Origin: Candidatus Melainabacteria bacterium
GTDB lineage: Bacteria > Cyanobacteriota > Vampirovibrionia > Gastranaerophilales > Gastranaerophilaceae
Assembly: GCA_022009935.1 (NCBI GenBank)
Contig: CP091731.1
Coordinates: 744,001-808,000, forward strand
Direction of reading: 5' to 3'
DNA: 64,000 nucleotides
Position 1 is the first letter of the stretch; every line of letters begins with the position of its first letter. The notes under the pieces are model-generated. The model was not told the origin of the DNA. It saw nothing but the letters and a program-made list of their open reading frames with translations, and ran no database searches. Positions 44,608 to 55,407 of this stretch are shown piece after piece. Position numbers and translations under genes: made by a program.

Positions 44608-45917
44608 TTAATCCTTAATAACCATTGTGTTTTTGGGTAGTTTAACAATGAATGTTGAACCTTCATTTATTTTACTTTCAACATATATTTTACCTTTATG
44701 GAGTTCAACAAGTTCTTTTGTGATGGTCAAACCAAGCCCTGTCGAGCTTTCTTTTTTGTGTAAACACTATGCAATTGAACAAACTTGCCAAAGATTTTTC
44801 CTAAATATTTTGAATCTATTCCAATTCCAGTATCTTTTATTTTTATTACAATATAATCATCTTCAAGTTCAGTCAGAATTGATATTTGACCATCATTTGG
44901 TGTGAATTTTATCGCATTGCTTAACAAATTATAAAGAATTTGTTGCACTTTTTGATAATCAGCTTCAAGTTCCAGTTTTTTTTGAACGTCACAGTCTATT
45001 TCTATATTCTTCTTTTGACTCAAAGGCTTTATAACATTTATGACTTCATTTATTGACATATTTAAATCAAATTTTGAATAGTTAACATTCATTGCATTTG
45101 ACTCGATTTTTGAAATATCAAGAATTTCATTAATCATACCCAACAAATGAACACCTGAAACATAAATGTCATTAATGTATTTTTTTTGTTTATCGTTTAA
45201 TTCGCCGATGATGCCTTCTTTTAAAACTTCAGAAAAACCTATAATTGAATTTAAAGGAGTTCTAAGTTCGTGAGAAATGTTTGCCAAAAATTCATTTTTC
45301 GCTTTATTTGCTTCAACAATTTTTTCATTTTGCTCTTCAATTTTTTTGTATGCTTGTGTTTTTTCAACAATATTATTTTCAAGGATTTTTAGCTGCATTT
45401 TGAAAACATCAGACAATTCTTTATCTTTAATTTGGTAAGACATAATTGCTGAATATGCATTTATCGCATTCACTTCATCTTCACTAAAATCACTATCTTT
45501 TTCAAGCAACAAAAAACCAAACGATGTGCTTTTAATTTTTAAATTTGTAATTAAAAACTTTTTATTTTGAAGTTCCTTATCAAAAAATTTAATATTTTTT
45601 TTATCGTGAAACAAAATGTGTTCAATTAATTTGTCATTTGTTTCAAGTGTATAAGTGTTTTTGTTATTTATAAGCACATATAATTCGTTATCAAAGGGAA
45701 TATCTTTTGAAATCAAATCTGACAATATCTTTTTGTTCGTATAATTCTTAAAATCAACAAGACTTATTTTGTCCAAACTCAAATAAAACAAAGCACAAGA
45801 GTCAAATTTAATCAAATCATATAAATTGTCAAAATAATTATGAAAATTTGTGTCGTTATAATTTAAATTATTCAACACATCTGATATTTTATTTAATGTT
45901 TTTTTATAAATCCCCAT
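44608..45917 (-). CDS. Cytosolic GAF-like sensor histidine kinase
   Basis: About 436 residues. No membrane segment or signal peptide. Residues 1-170 look like a GAF-type sensor (DSCALFYLSLDKISLV, SFGFLLLEKDSDFSEDEVNAINAY). A coiled coil (KTQAYKKIEEQNEKIVEANKA) leads to the H box FLANISHELRTPLNSIIGFS and then the N box QQILYNLLSNAIKFTP, G1 IKDTGIGI, and, after a frameshift near 44760, STGLGLTI (G2). Phosphorylates the receiver encoded next. Divergent from murF. Confidence 0.92.
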
Positions 45918-46026
45918 AATCCAATTATAGTTATATTTACGATTAAGTCAAGAATTTTTTGTTGTGTTTTATTTTTTATCAGAGGATAATAAATGTAGAA
46001 TAAAATTATAATAGGTAATAAGTGAA

Positions 46027-47365
46027 ATGTTTAATATAAAAGAATTAATGGAAGTGACAGAAGCGAGAAAGCTCAATGATTTTAAAATTGATGATAATAA
46101 AACCTTTGTTATCTCGACCGATACAAGAGTAATAAATAAAAATAATGTTTATTTGCCGCTTGTTGGAGAAAAATTTGACGGACATTCATTCATTGAAAAC
46201 GCGATAAAAAATTCTGACGTTGAAATTTATTTCACAAACAATGAAAAATATAATTTTAAAAATGCATTGGGATTGTTGGTTAAAGACACCAAAGAAGCAT
46301 ATTTAAAACTTGCAAAATATTATAAAGACAAAATAAATCCAATAACAATAGCGGTGACAGGAAGTTGCGGAAAAACAACAACAAAAGAAATGTTATATTC
46401 TGTTTTGTCGCAAAAATATAAAACACACAAAACAAAGCTAAATCACAATAATGAAATCGGCTTTGCTCAGACTATTTTTTCATTAAAACCTGACGTTCAA
46501 GTTTTGATTGTTGAAATGGGTATGAGAGGTTTGAATGAACTTGACTTAATTGTAAAATATGCAAATCCAAATTACTCAATAATAACAAATGTTTTGACAG
46601 CTCACATCGGAAGGCTTGGAAGTCGAGAAAATATTGCAAAAGCAAAATGCGAAGTTACCCATTATATGAAAGAACCTAAAACTGCAATTGTCAACAATGA
46701 CCCTATAATTTTAGAAAATATAACCGATAAAAACATAAATGTAATCACATTCGATATAAATTCTCCAAACTTAAAAATAATAAGCCAAGAAGAATCGAAA
46801 AGTGTTTTTGAGTATAAAAATAATTTGTATAAATTGAACATCGAAGGTGTTTATAACATTCAAAACGCACTCAGTGCAATTGAATTGAGCCTCATTTTAA
46901 AACTTAGCCCTAAAGAAATTGCAAATGGTTTGGAGGAATTTAAGCCCTTTGGAATGAGATGGAATGTTGAAAAATATAACGACAACAAACTAACAATCGT
47001 AAATGATTGTTATAATGCCAACCCTGACTCGATGAAAGCTGCCATTAAAACATTTTTTGAAATATACAAAAACAAGAAAAATGTTCTTGTGCTTGGAGAT
47101 ATGGGTGAGCTTGGAGAAAACGAAATCGTCTACCATAGAGAGTTGGGCGAATTTTTGAATAATTTTGAGTTTGACACTTTAATAACAATAGGGCATCTTG
47201 CAAAGAATATAAACATTGCTTCTAAAAATAAAAAATAAAATACATTTTAACGATTTAAACGAGTGCAAAAATTATATTTTTGATAAAATAAAAGAGGGAA
47301 ATGTATTAATCAAGGCTTCAAGAAACATGGAATTTGAAAAATTAACAGAGGGAGTGACAAAATAA
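46027..47365 (+). CDS. murF: UDP-MurNAc-tripeptide-D-Ala-D-Ala ligase
   Basis: Adds D-Ala-D-Ala to UDP-MurNAc-tripeptide. About 446 residues: ISTDTRVINKNNVYLPLVGEKFDGHSF, the ATP loop IAVTGSCGKTTTKEM, THKTKLNHNNEIGFAQTI, LIVEMGMRGLNELDLI, VLTAHIGRLGSRENIAKAKCE and IVNDCYNANPDSMKAAI. A frameshift near 47237 hides the C-terminal ~40 residues, ending EFEKLTEGVTK with the stop at 47365. First gene of the cell-wall cluster; mraY starts at the next base. Confidence 0.97.
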
Positions 47366-48331
47366 ATGATATTAAGTATTATAGCTTGTTTGACTGCCAT
47401 AGTTTTATCACTTTTATTTGGTGTAGTGTATATAAAATTTTTAAAAGATAAAATGTATGGGCAATATATAAGAGAAGTTGGTCCAAAATCGCACATGGCA
47501 AAAGAAGGCACTCCGACAACAGGCGGCGTGTTCATTGTGTTGGCTTCAATTGTTGCTTCCATAATCGTTTTGCTTATGCAGCAAGAATCTACAAGCCGAG
47601 CTTTTATTATTTTAATCGCTTTTGTATTTTTTGCACTTGCAGGGGTTTAAAGATGACATAAATAAAATTAAAAATAAAAGCAACGATAAAGGTTTAAAAG
47701 CACGGGATAAACTGTTTTTACAGTGTGCCATAGCTTTATTGCCAACTTTATATGTGTTTTTTAGAAGGGCTTACAACCTTGAATTTTGGCTTGTTTGCAT
47801 TAAATCTTGGTTTTATTTATCCTCTCTTTTCGTTGTTTTTTAATAACAGGTGTTTCAAATGCAGTCAATTTGACAGACGGTTTAGATGGACTTGCTTGTT
47901 CAAATTTAATTTTTTCATTTATTGCTTGTTCCATAATTTGTCTTATTTCAGGGAATACAGATATAGCAATAATTTCAGCCTCAATCACAGGGGCTTTGAT
48001 AGGCTTTTTATATTATAACAAACATAAAGCACAAGTGTTTATGGGGGATACAGGCTCGCTTGCTCTGGGGGGTGTTTTGGGAACTGTTGCTGTTATGGGA
48101 AAATTTGAGTTGTTGCTTATTTTAATTGGCGCTATTTATATGATTGAAACTTTAAGTGTTATAATACAAGTGGCTTCGTTTAAAATGTTCGGGAAACGTG
48201 TCTTTAAAATGAGTCCAATTCATCATCATTTTGAATTGTCAGGCTACAGCGAAAACCAAATTGTTGTCGTCTCATCACTAATAACGCTTGTTTTAAGCGC
48301 AATTGCTGTTATAATTTTTATTAAATTTTAA
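47366..48331 (+). CDS. mraY: Phospho-MurNAc-pentapeptide transferase
   Basis: Makes lipid I from UDP-MurNAc-pentapeptide and undecaprenyl phosphate in the inner membrane. About 321 residues with about ten hydrophobic segments. Signatures: MYGQYIREVGPKSHMAKEGTPTTGG, FKDDINKIKNK (Asp pair), VSNAVNLTDGLDGLA, AQVFMGDTGSLALGG and MSPIHHHFELSGYSENQIV. Frameshifts near 47645, 47755 and 47830. Starts immediately after the murF stop. Confidence 0.97.
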
Positions 48332-48350
48332 TATTAAAAAAAGAGGGATT

Positions 48351-49699
48351 ATGTTGGATAATAAAAAGGAAAAGTTCTTATTTTGGGGTTGTCAAAAACA
48401 GGAATTGCTGCAGCCAAGTATCTTGCAAAAACATAGTTGCAAGTTGTTTTATAACGGAATTGAACGAAAAAATGAAAATAACAATGAAAAATGTTTGACC
48501 GATTTAAAAAATGCACACATCAATGTTGAAATTGGCAAACACTCAAATGAATTTATTGAAAATGCAACTTATGCCGTTGCATCCCCAGGAATTCCACCAA
48601 AATCTGAAATATTTGAAAAATTGAAAGAAAAAAATATAAAAGTTATAAGCGAAATAGAACTTGCTTATAAAAATACAAAAACACCATTTGTTGCAATTAC
48701 AGGGACAAATGGTAAAACAACAACAACAATGCTTGTTTCACACATTTTATCATCCGTTTATAAAGCTCCTGTTTGTGGCAACATTGGAGTCCCACCAATT
48801 AGTTTAATAGATGAAAAAAATGATTATCTTGTTTGTGAAGTAAGTTCTTTTCAACTTGAAAACACCAATGATTTTTCACCAATTGTTGCAGTATTCACAA
48901 ATTTTACACCCGACCATATAAATTATCACGGGTCTTTGGAAAATTATTTTGAAGCAAAAGCTAAAATGTTTAAAAATCCAAAATTTGCAGTTTTTAATGC
49001 ACAAGATAATAAAATAAATGATTTTGCAAAAAATTACAAAGGTGAAAAATTCTATTTTGATGATGAAAGTTATAAAAACTCTTCATACTTAAAAAATAAT
49101 GCAATATATTTTAAACAAAACAATATTGAAGAAAAAATTGTTGAATTAAATGATATAAAATTAGTCGGACATCACAACTTGCAAAATGTTATGTGTTCTA
49201 TTATTGTTGCCAAATTGCTAAATGTTCCGAATGAAAAGATAGAAGAAAGAATAAAAAGTTTTGAAAGTGTTGAACATAGAATTGAGCTTGTTCAAAGTGT
49301 AAAAAAAGAAGCCAAAAATTTTACAACGACTCAAAAAGCAACAAACCCGAAGCAACAATGGTTGCACTGCAGTCATTTATAGGCAAAAAGGTAACTTTGC
49401 TTGTTGGGGGACGTGATAAGAATACAAGTTTGAACGAATTTTGTACTGATGTCAAAAAATATATAAACAATGTGGTCGTGTTTTGGTGAAGCAAAAGAAC
49501 GTTTTTATGAGGAATTGAAAAAAAGCGGTTATAAAATTTGTATATGACAAACAAAATGTTTGAAGCGGTTGACAAAGCAATTGAATTGAACGATGAAATT
49601 GTGTTGTTGTCACCTGCTTGTGCAAGTTTCGACGAATTTAAAAGTTATGAAGATAGAGGAATAAAATTTAAAGAATATGTCACAAACAAGTTATCCTAA
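48351..49699 (+). CDS. murD: UDP-MurNAc-L-alanine-D-glutamate ligase
   Basis: About 449 residues. The N-terminal dinucleotide-like fold, hidden by frameshifts near 48385-48440, reads GLSKTGIAAAKYLAK. Then PGIPPKSEIFEKL, TPFVAITGTNGKTTTTMLV, VCGNIGVPPISL, VCEVSSFQLENTNDFSPIVAVFTNFTPDHINYHGSLENYF, VGHHNLQNVMC, EHRIELVQ, and, in the recovered C terminus, NDSKATNPEATMVALQSF and LLSPACASFDEFKSYEDRG. Stop at 49699; overlaps the ftsW start by 23 bp. Confidence 0.96.
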
Positions 49700-50829
49700 A
49701 CGGTTGATAAAACGCAAAAATCTGGAAGGTGTGGTCATTTCGAAGCCTGATACAATATTGAAAACAGTTGTATATTTTTTGGTTGCAATAGGAATAATCA
49801 TGATATTTTCATCATCTTCTCCAAAATGCATACAAGAAGGAGTAAACCCTGCTTCTTTTGCGATAAAGCAAACTGTTGCAGCAATAATTGGTTTTTTTTC
49901 TTATGCGATTTTTCACAAACTTTGACTATCGACGTTTGTTTCCTTTGGCCATTCCGTTTGCGTGGCTGGTTGTGTTTCTTTTGTTTTGGTTAAGTTTACA
50001 CCACTTGGAGTGGAGGTCAACAATGCAAAACGTTGGATGTCCATTGCAGGGTTTCAGTTTCAACCTTCTGAAATGGCAAAACTTTCAACCATAATGCTTC
50101 TATCTTGTGCTTTTTATAACAATACAAATTTGTTTGACAACGAAAAAATAACGAAATATTTTGTGCCGATTATCTTTATGATTTTGTTCATTTTTGCACA
50201 GCCAAACTTAAGTATGGTAATGTTGCTTGTGATAACAAGTGTTGTTATGTATATTTGCGCCGGTGGTTCGTGGCGTTTTTTGGCAATGTTTTTGGTTTTA
50301 GGCGTTATTGCTTTAAAATTAAAAATGAAAAAATATCAAGTTGGACGTCTTCAAATATGGCAAAATCCTGAAATGGACCCATTGGGAGCAGGTTACAATA
50401 TAATCCAATCGTTAATAGCTTTTGCGGTTGGCGGCTTTACAGGTGTCGGTTATGGCAATTCTAAACAAAAACTTTTTTGGTTGCCTGAATGCCACACCGA
50501 CTTTATCTTTGCAGTGTTTGCAGAAGAGTTTGGATTTATCGGATGTTTGTTCGTAATCGGACTTTTTGCAACTTTTATGCACAGAGGGTTTATCATTTCC
50601 TCAAATTGTAATGATATGTTTGGAAAACTCATCGCTTTGGGCATTACAATTTCAATTGGTATGCAAGCTTTTTATCAATATGGCAGTTTCTTCTGCGATG
50701 ATTCCTGCAACCGGTGTACCTATGCCGTTTATCAGCTACGGTAACACATCTTTGATTGTTTCTTTGTGTATGGTGGGGATTTTGTTGAATATTTCAAAAA
50801 AACGTCTTCGTAGGATAAAAAATTATTAA
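49677..50829 (+). CDS. ftsW: SEDS glycosyltransferase FtsW
   Basis: Polymerises septal peptidoglycan from lipid II with a partner class B PBP. About 384 residues with many membrane segments. Signatures: AKRWMSIAGFQFQPSEMAKLS, LVITSVVMYICAGG, DPLGAGYNIIQSLIAFAVGGFTGVGYGNSKQK, LPECHTDFIFAVFAEEFGFIG and, across a frameshift near 50690, ATGVPMPFISYGNTS. The placement between murD and murG argues for FtsW over RodA. Frameshifts near 49915 and 50690. murG starts 1 bp after the stop. Confidence 0.94.
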
Positions 50830-50830
50830 C

Positions 50831-51943
50831 ATGAAAAATAATAAAAAGAAAAAAGTATTTTTTATTACAGGTGGTAAAACAGGCGGGCATATTTATCCTG
50901 CTTTGTCTGTAGCTTTAAAATTGAGTGAAGATGAAAATAACAACAAAGTTTTTTATATCGGAAACAAGAAAAATATGGAGTATGAACTTGTTAAAAAATA
51001 TCCTCAACTTCAATTTTTGTCTATAGATTTTGACAGCATGCCACGAAAAATAAGCTTAAAACTTTTTTTATGGGGATTTAAACTCATATTTTCAACTTTA
51101 AAAAAGTATTTTATACATTTTAAAATATAACCCCTGATGCATTGCTTGGCACAGGTGGTTTTATAACATTTCCGACACTTTTTGCCGGCTATATTTTAAA
51201 TAAACCGATTATGATACACGATTGTGACACCGTTCCGGGGCTTGTTTCAAGAGTTGTGAGTAGGTTTGCAAAAAAAGTTTCACTAAATTTTGAAGAAGCA
51301 AAAAAGTTTTTAAAATGTAAAAATATAAAAATCAACGGTAATCCGATTAGAAATGAGTTTTTTACTGAAAACAATATTAAAAAGATTTTAACACCGACTG
51401 TCTTAACATCCTTGTTATGGGTGGTTCGCAAGGAGCTATGAAAATAAATGAAGTTTCTGTTAACGTTTTTCAAAAACTTTTTAAATCAAGGATATAATTT
51501 AAAAGTCGTTGTTCAAACAGGTGTAAAAAATTATGAAAAAACTTTTAGAATTGCTTGAAAATAAAACCAACCCAAATTTAATTCTGAAGCCATACTTGAA
51601 TGAAATCTGGAATGAATTGAAAAACGCTCATTTGGTTATAGCAAGAAGCGGTTCTTTAAGCTTAAGTGAAATCTGCGCAACATCAACACCTTCAATTCTT
51701 ATTCCATATCCTTTCGCTGCAGCAAACCACCAAGAAAAAAACGCAAGAGAACTTGAAAAAGCAAATTGCTCTATTTGCCTTTGTGAAGGAGATTTGACTT
51801 GTGATGTTTTAGAAAAAACGATTGTTGATTTAATAAATAACCGTCAAAAACTCGTTGAAATGAGCCAAAACACAAAGATATTTTCCAAACCAAACGCCTT
51901 GAATGATATTGTTTGTGAATTTATAGGTTTGAGTCAAAATTAA
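50831..51943 (+). CDS. murG: UDP-GlcNAc:lipid I GlcNAc transferase
   Basis: Makes lipid II. About 370 residues: FFITGGKTGGHIYPALSVAL (first G loop), AVLGTGGFITFPTLFAGYIL (second G loop), IMIHDCDTVPGLVSRVVSRFAKKV, NPIRNEFF, MGGSQGAMKINE (recovered), and the donor site ARSGSLSLSEICATSTPSILIPYPFAAANHQEKNA. Asp in HDCDTVPGL replaces the more common EQN. Frameshifts near 51130, 51400 and 51500. Ends 3 bp before the stop of purA on the other strand. murE, murC, ftsQ and ftsZ are not in the window. Confidence 0.95.
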
Positions 51944-51946
51944 CAA

Positions 51947-53240
51947 TTAACAAACGGATTTTTGAAGCATAATTGTTTGTTCGCGTTTTTGGCCGACTGA
52001 AATTATAGAAACTTTCGCTCCAACAATTTCTTCAATTCGTTTTAGGTAAGTAATTAAATTTTTGTGGTAAGTCGTTAAAATTTTTGATGTTAGAGATGTC
52101 TGTTTTCCAACCTTCAAATGTTTCATAAACAGGCTCTAAATGCTTGTGAAGTGAAATATTTGTTGGATAGCTTGTGTATATTTTTCCATTTCGTTTGTCA
52201 CGGTATGATGTACATAATTTTATTTCATCAAAAGTGTCAAAAACGTCGATTTTAGTCAAAGCAATTTGAGTGATACCGCTAACAAGGACAGAATATTTGG
52301 CTACAACAGCATCAAACCAACCGCAACGTCTTGCACGACCGGTGGTTGTTCCAAATTCAGCACCGATTGTTTGGATTTGTTTGCCGATTTGATTGTCAAG
52401 CTCAGTAACAAAAGGTCCTTCACCGACACGTGTGATATAAGCTTTGAATACCCCAATCACCTCATCAATGACATTAGGCCCAAGCCCTGAGCCTGTAGAA
52501 GCGCCGCCTGCAATCGGGTTTGAACTTGTAACATAAGGATATGTGCCAAAATCAACATCAAGCATTACACCTTGAGCACCTTCAAAAAGAATATTCCCGT
52601 TCTTTTTGGCTTCAATCAATGTTTCTTGCCAGTTTTCACATACATAAGGTTTAAATATTTGAGCATATTCTTTGCACAATTGAAGAATTTCTTCTTTTGA
52701 ATATGGCTTTAAACCATAAACTTTTGTTAAAATGCTATTTTTTAGAGGTAAAATTTTATCAAGTTTACTTGAAAGTTCTTCGTCATACAAATCTTGCACT
52801 TTCAAGCCCACACGAGCCACTTTGTCTGTATAAGTCGGATCTATACCTTTTTTAGTTGTGCCTATTTTGTTTTCATTAAGGCTTGATTCGCTTGCACCAT
52901 CCAAATCGATGTGATATGGCATTGTGATTGAGGCAAGTGGGCTTAATTTTAAGTTTGACAAATCAATATTTCGCGCTTTCAAGTCATTGATTTCTTTATT
53001 AAAAGTTTCAGGGTGTATAACCACTCCTGAACCGATAAAACACTTTTTGCCTTTGTTTAAAACACCTGAGGGTATCAAATGGAATTTGAAAGTTTCATTT
53101 CCCACAACAACCGTGTGTCCTGCGTTGCACCCACCTTGGTAACGGATTATAAAATTGGCATCCTTTGAAAGAAGGTCATCCGTGATTTTTGCCTTTCCTT
53201 CATCACCCCACTGTGCACCAACAACAACTACATTTCCCAT
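51947..53240 (-). CDS. purA: Adenylosuccinate synthetase
   Basis: Links IMP and aspartate on the way to AMP, using GTP. About 430 residues: VVVVGAQWGDEGKAKITDDL, QGGCNAGHTVVV, IPSGVLNKGKKCFIGSGVV, IGTTKKGIDPTYTDKVARVG, LFEGAQGVMLDVDFGTYPYVTSSNP, EFGTTTGRARRCGWFDAV and ALTKIDVFDTF. The family K in GDEGKGK reads A here (GDEGKAK). A frameshift near 52055 hides the C terminus TYLKRIEEIVGAKVSIISVG, which ends at 51947. The ATG at 53240 has GAGGG in front and gives the canonical N terminus. Confidence 0.97.
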
Positions 53241-53310
53241 TTCACCCTCGTTATTTTTCAATATTACTAGTTTATTTTATTACAAATGAAAAAATAACTC
53301 AATATAAAAA

Positions 53311-53352
53311 AACGGCGCGGTTTTTGAAAATTTTTTCAAAAACCGCGCCGTT
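53311..53352 (-). terminator. Strong terminator downstream of the ferredoxin gene
   Basis: 20 bp perfect stem with arms beginning AACGGCGCGG and ending CCGCGCCGTT, flanked by A/T runs on both sides so it works in both directions; it isolates purA from ferredoxin transcription. Confidence 0.92.
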
Positions 53353-53367
53353 AAAAAAAAATAAAAT

Positions 53368-53547
53368 TTATTCTTCAACTTTAATCACGCTAACAGGGCA
53401 TGATTCAGCAGCTTCTTTAACACAATCTTCATTGCTTGCCACTTCTGATTCATTCACAGTTGCAACATCTTCAACAGTGAAAACAGCATCACAAATTGAT
53501 TCGCAAGCACCACAAGCTATACATCCGTCTTCGATAGTTACTTTCAT
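53368..53547 (-). CDS. Small [4Fe-4S] ferredoxin
   Basis: 59 residues, intact, too short for most gene callers. MKVTIEDGCIACGACESIC has the CxxCxxCxxxC pattern with the fourth ligand in AAESCPVSVIKVEE. Very acidic overall. This is the single-cluster ferredoxin type used as a low-potential electron carrier; partner not evident from the neighbours. SD AAGGAG precedes the ATG. Confidence 0.93.
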   Translation of the reverse strand: MKVTIEDGCIACGACESICDAVFTVEDVATVNESEVASNEDCVKEAAESCPVSVIKVEE

Positions 53548-53619
53548 TTAAAATCTCCTTTTTCTCATCATTTTGTACACTTTTGCAAAATTTTTGCTTT
53601 ATTTATAAAATAACATAAA

Positions 53620-54452
53620 TTAAAAAATATTCAAGTTTATATTAAGGCTATATTTTTTTGAATAATATTTTTTAACAAGCGTTTTAAATTGAGATTTAAC
53701 ACGATTAGCAGTTTCAACAACTTCATCATGGCTTAGTTTTGTATTAGACAATCCTGCAGCACAATTTGTAATGCAGCTGATTCCAAGAACTTTTAGACCG
53801 CAGTAATTAGCATAAATTGCTTCAGAAACTGTTGACATGCCAATTGCAGAAGCACCAAAATTTCTAAACATTCTTATCTCAGATGGTGTTTCATAACTTG
53901 GCCTGTAACACCTATATAAACACCATTTTCAACATGAATATTCAGATCTTTTGCAATGTCATTTGCTTTTTTAACAAGCTCTAAGTTATAAACTTCAGAC
54001 ATATCAGGAAATCTTGCCCCATTTTTTTCATCGTTTGAGCCTATCAATGGATTTGTAGCGGTAAAATTGATGTGGTCATTAATTATCATTAAAGTTCCGG
54101 GTTTATAATTTTGGTTTAACCTCCTGCAGCGTTTGTAATGATTAAATTTTTTAAACCCAAAAGTTTTAAAACTTTTATCGGAAAAACAACATCTTGAACA
54201 GTGTGACCTTCATAATAATGATATCTACCTTGCATGAAAACAACATTTTTATTATTAATTTTTACAAAAAACTAAATAACCTGCATGACCTTCAATTGTT
54301 GGCTTTTTAAAACCAGGAATGTCGCTAAAACTTATTTTTATTGCGTTTTCAAACTCATTTGCCAATTCGCCAAGTCCTGAACCAAGTATACAAGCTGTTT
54401 CAGGAACAAAATTGCCTATTTTGGATTTTATATAATTTAAAGTTTCTTCCAT
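53620..54452 (-). CDS. Purine nucleoside phosphorylase (trimeric type)
   Basis: About 277 residues. Phosphorolysis of inosine/guanosine to base and ribose-1-phosphate. TACILGSGLGELANEFENAI, SFSDIPGFKKPTIEGHAGYL, recovered MQGRYHYYEGHT, ITNAAGGLNQNY, INDHINFTATNPLIG, GVTGPSYETPSEIRMFRNFGASAIGMSTVSEAIYA and LGISCITNCAAGLSNTKLSHDEV. Start at 54452 with GGAGAG upstream rather than 54470. Frameshifts near 54265, 54115 and 53880. Confidence 0.93.
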
Positions 54453-54703
54453 TTGATAAAATCTCTCCATAACCTAATCAAGTTTATTATAGCACAAATT
54501 GCGAAATAGGTTTGGTTATTTTTTATAAATCATTTACGCTGATTGAGACGAAACCAGATGTCTTTTTCGTTTTTTGCAACAACAATTTGTGTCTTGGATT
54601 TCTTTTTAGCTTACAGAGCCGTGTCTTATGTGCATTCTTTCCTTTTTTAACACCAGTAAATTTAATATAAGTAAAAGATATTAAAAACATAAAAATAAAC
54701 AAA

Positions 54704-54734
54704 ATCGCTTTTGACAAAAAATGTCAAAAGCGAT
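54704..54734 (-). terminator. Terminator of rpmB
   Basis: ATCGCTTTTGACA / TGTCAAAAGCGAT with an AAAAA loop, 13 bp perfect stem; short T-run on the minus strand. Confidence 0.85.
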
Positions 54735-54761
54735 AAAAAATAATTATAAAATCAATAATTA

Positions 54762-54940
54762 TTAAACTTTATTTGCTTTTAAACAAGAAGTGCAAACTTT
54801 AATTGTTTTTGTTTGACCGTTAATAGTCCTTTTTACAGTTTGCAAATTTGGAAACTGACGATGAACATTTTGCTTATGAGAAAATGATATTTTGCTGCTT
54901 TTAAAGCTTTTTTACCGCATACTTCACATACTTTTGACAT
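54762..54940 (-). CDS. rpmB: 50S ribosomal protein L28 (bL28)
   Basis: About 59 residues: MSKVCEVCGKKALKAAKYHF, across a frameshift near 54885 to SHKQNVHRQFPNLQTVKRTI, NGQTKTIKVCTSCLKANKV. Both CxxC pairs are present, so it is the zinc form. The gene stands alone with its own terminator. Confidence 0.93.
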
Positions 54941-55119
54941 ATTTATAAACCTTTCATGATTATTTTTCTTAACTATAATAAAATAATACTTCAAATACAC
55001 TACATAATCAAGCACAAAATTTTTTCAATCCTAAAATATAGTAAATTGTCTATAATGTTTTTTTTTAACATCATCTTAAATCTTAGTATATAAAGAAAAA
55101 ACTTTTGGAGGTTAAAACT

Positions 55120-55388
55120 ATGAAAAAAGTTGAAGTATATTATGCTACGTATTGCCCATATTCTATAAAAGCTTTAAAAATGCTGGACGAAAAAGGTATC
55201 AAATATAAAAGTTATGCGATTGATGACGATGAGGATAAATTGCGAAAAAAAAATAGGTGAATATTACAAAATCGAAGGAGATGTAACTGTTCCTCAAATC
55301 ATTGTCGATAACCAACGAATTGGCGGATATGACGATATAAAAAAAACTTGATGAAGAAGGAAAATTTGACGAAATATTTTTAGATTAA
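55120..55388 (+). CDS. Glutaredoxin-like protein with CPYS active site
   Basis: About 89 residues. KKVEVYYATYCPYSIKALKM has the thioredoxin-fold active site but as CPYS, so the second, resolving Cys is Ser (monothiol type). The cis-Pro loop TVPQIIVDNQRIGGYDD is intact and the length is right for a single-domain glutaredoxin. GGAGG is 8 nt before the ATG. Two frameshifts in A runs (55245, 55340). It ends 19 bp before the hybrid-cluster-like gene. Confidence 0.85.
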
Positions 55389-55407
55389 CAATTTGGAAAG
55401 TGAAAAA

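Noticed and set aside
54523..54717. Minus-strand frame encoding a 64-residue hydrophobic-basic peptide
   Set aside because: Its only start is a TTG in the loop of the rpmB terminator, with no ribosome site and no family resemblance.
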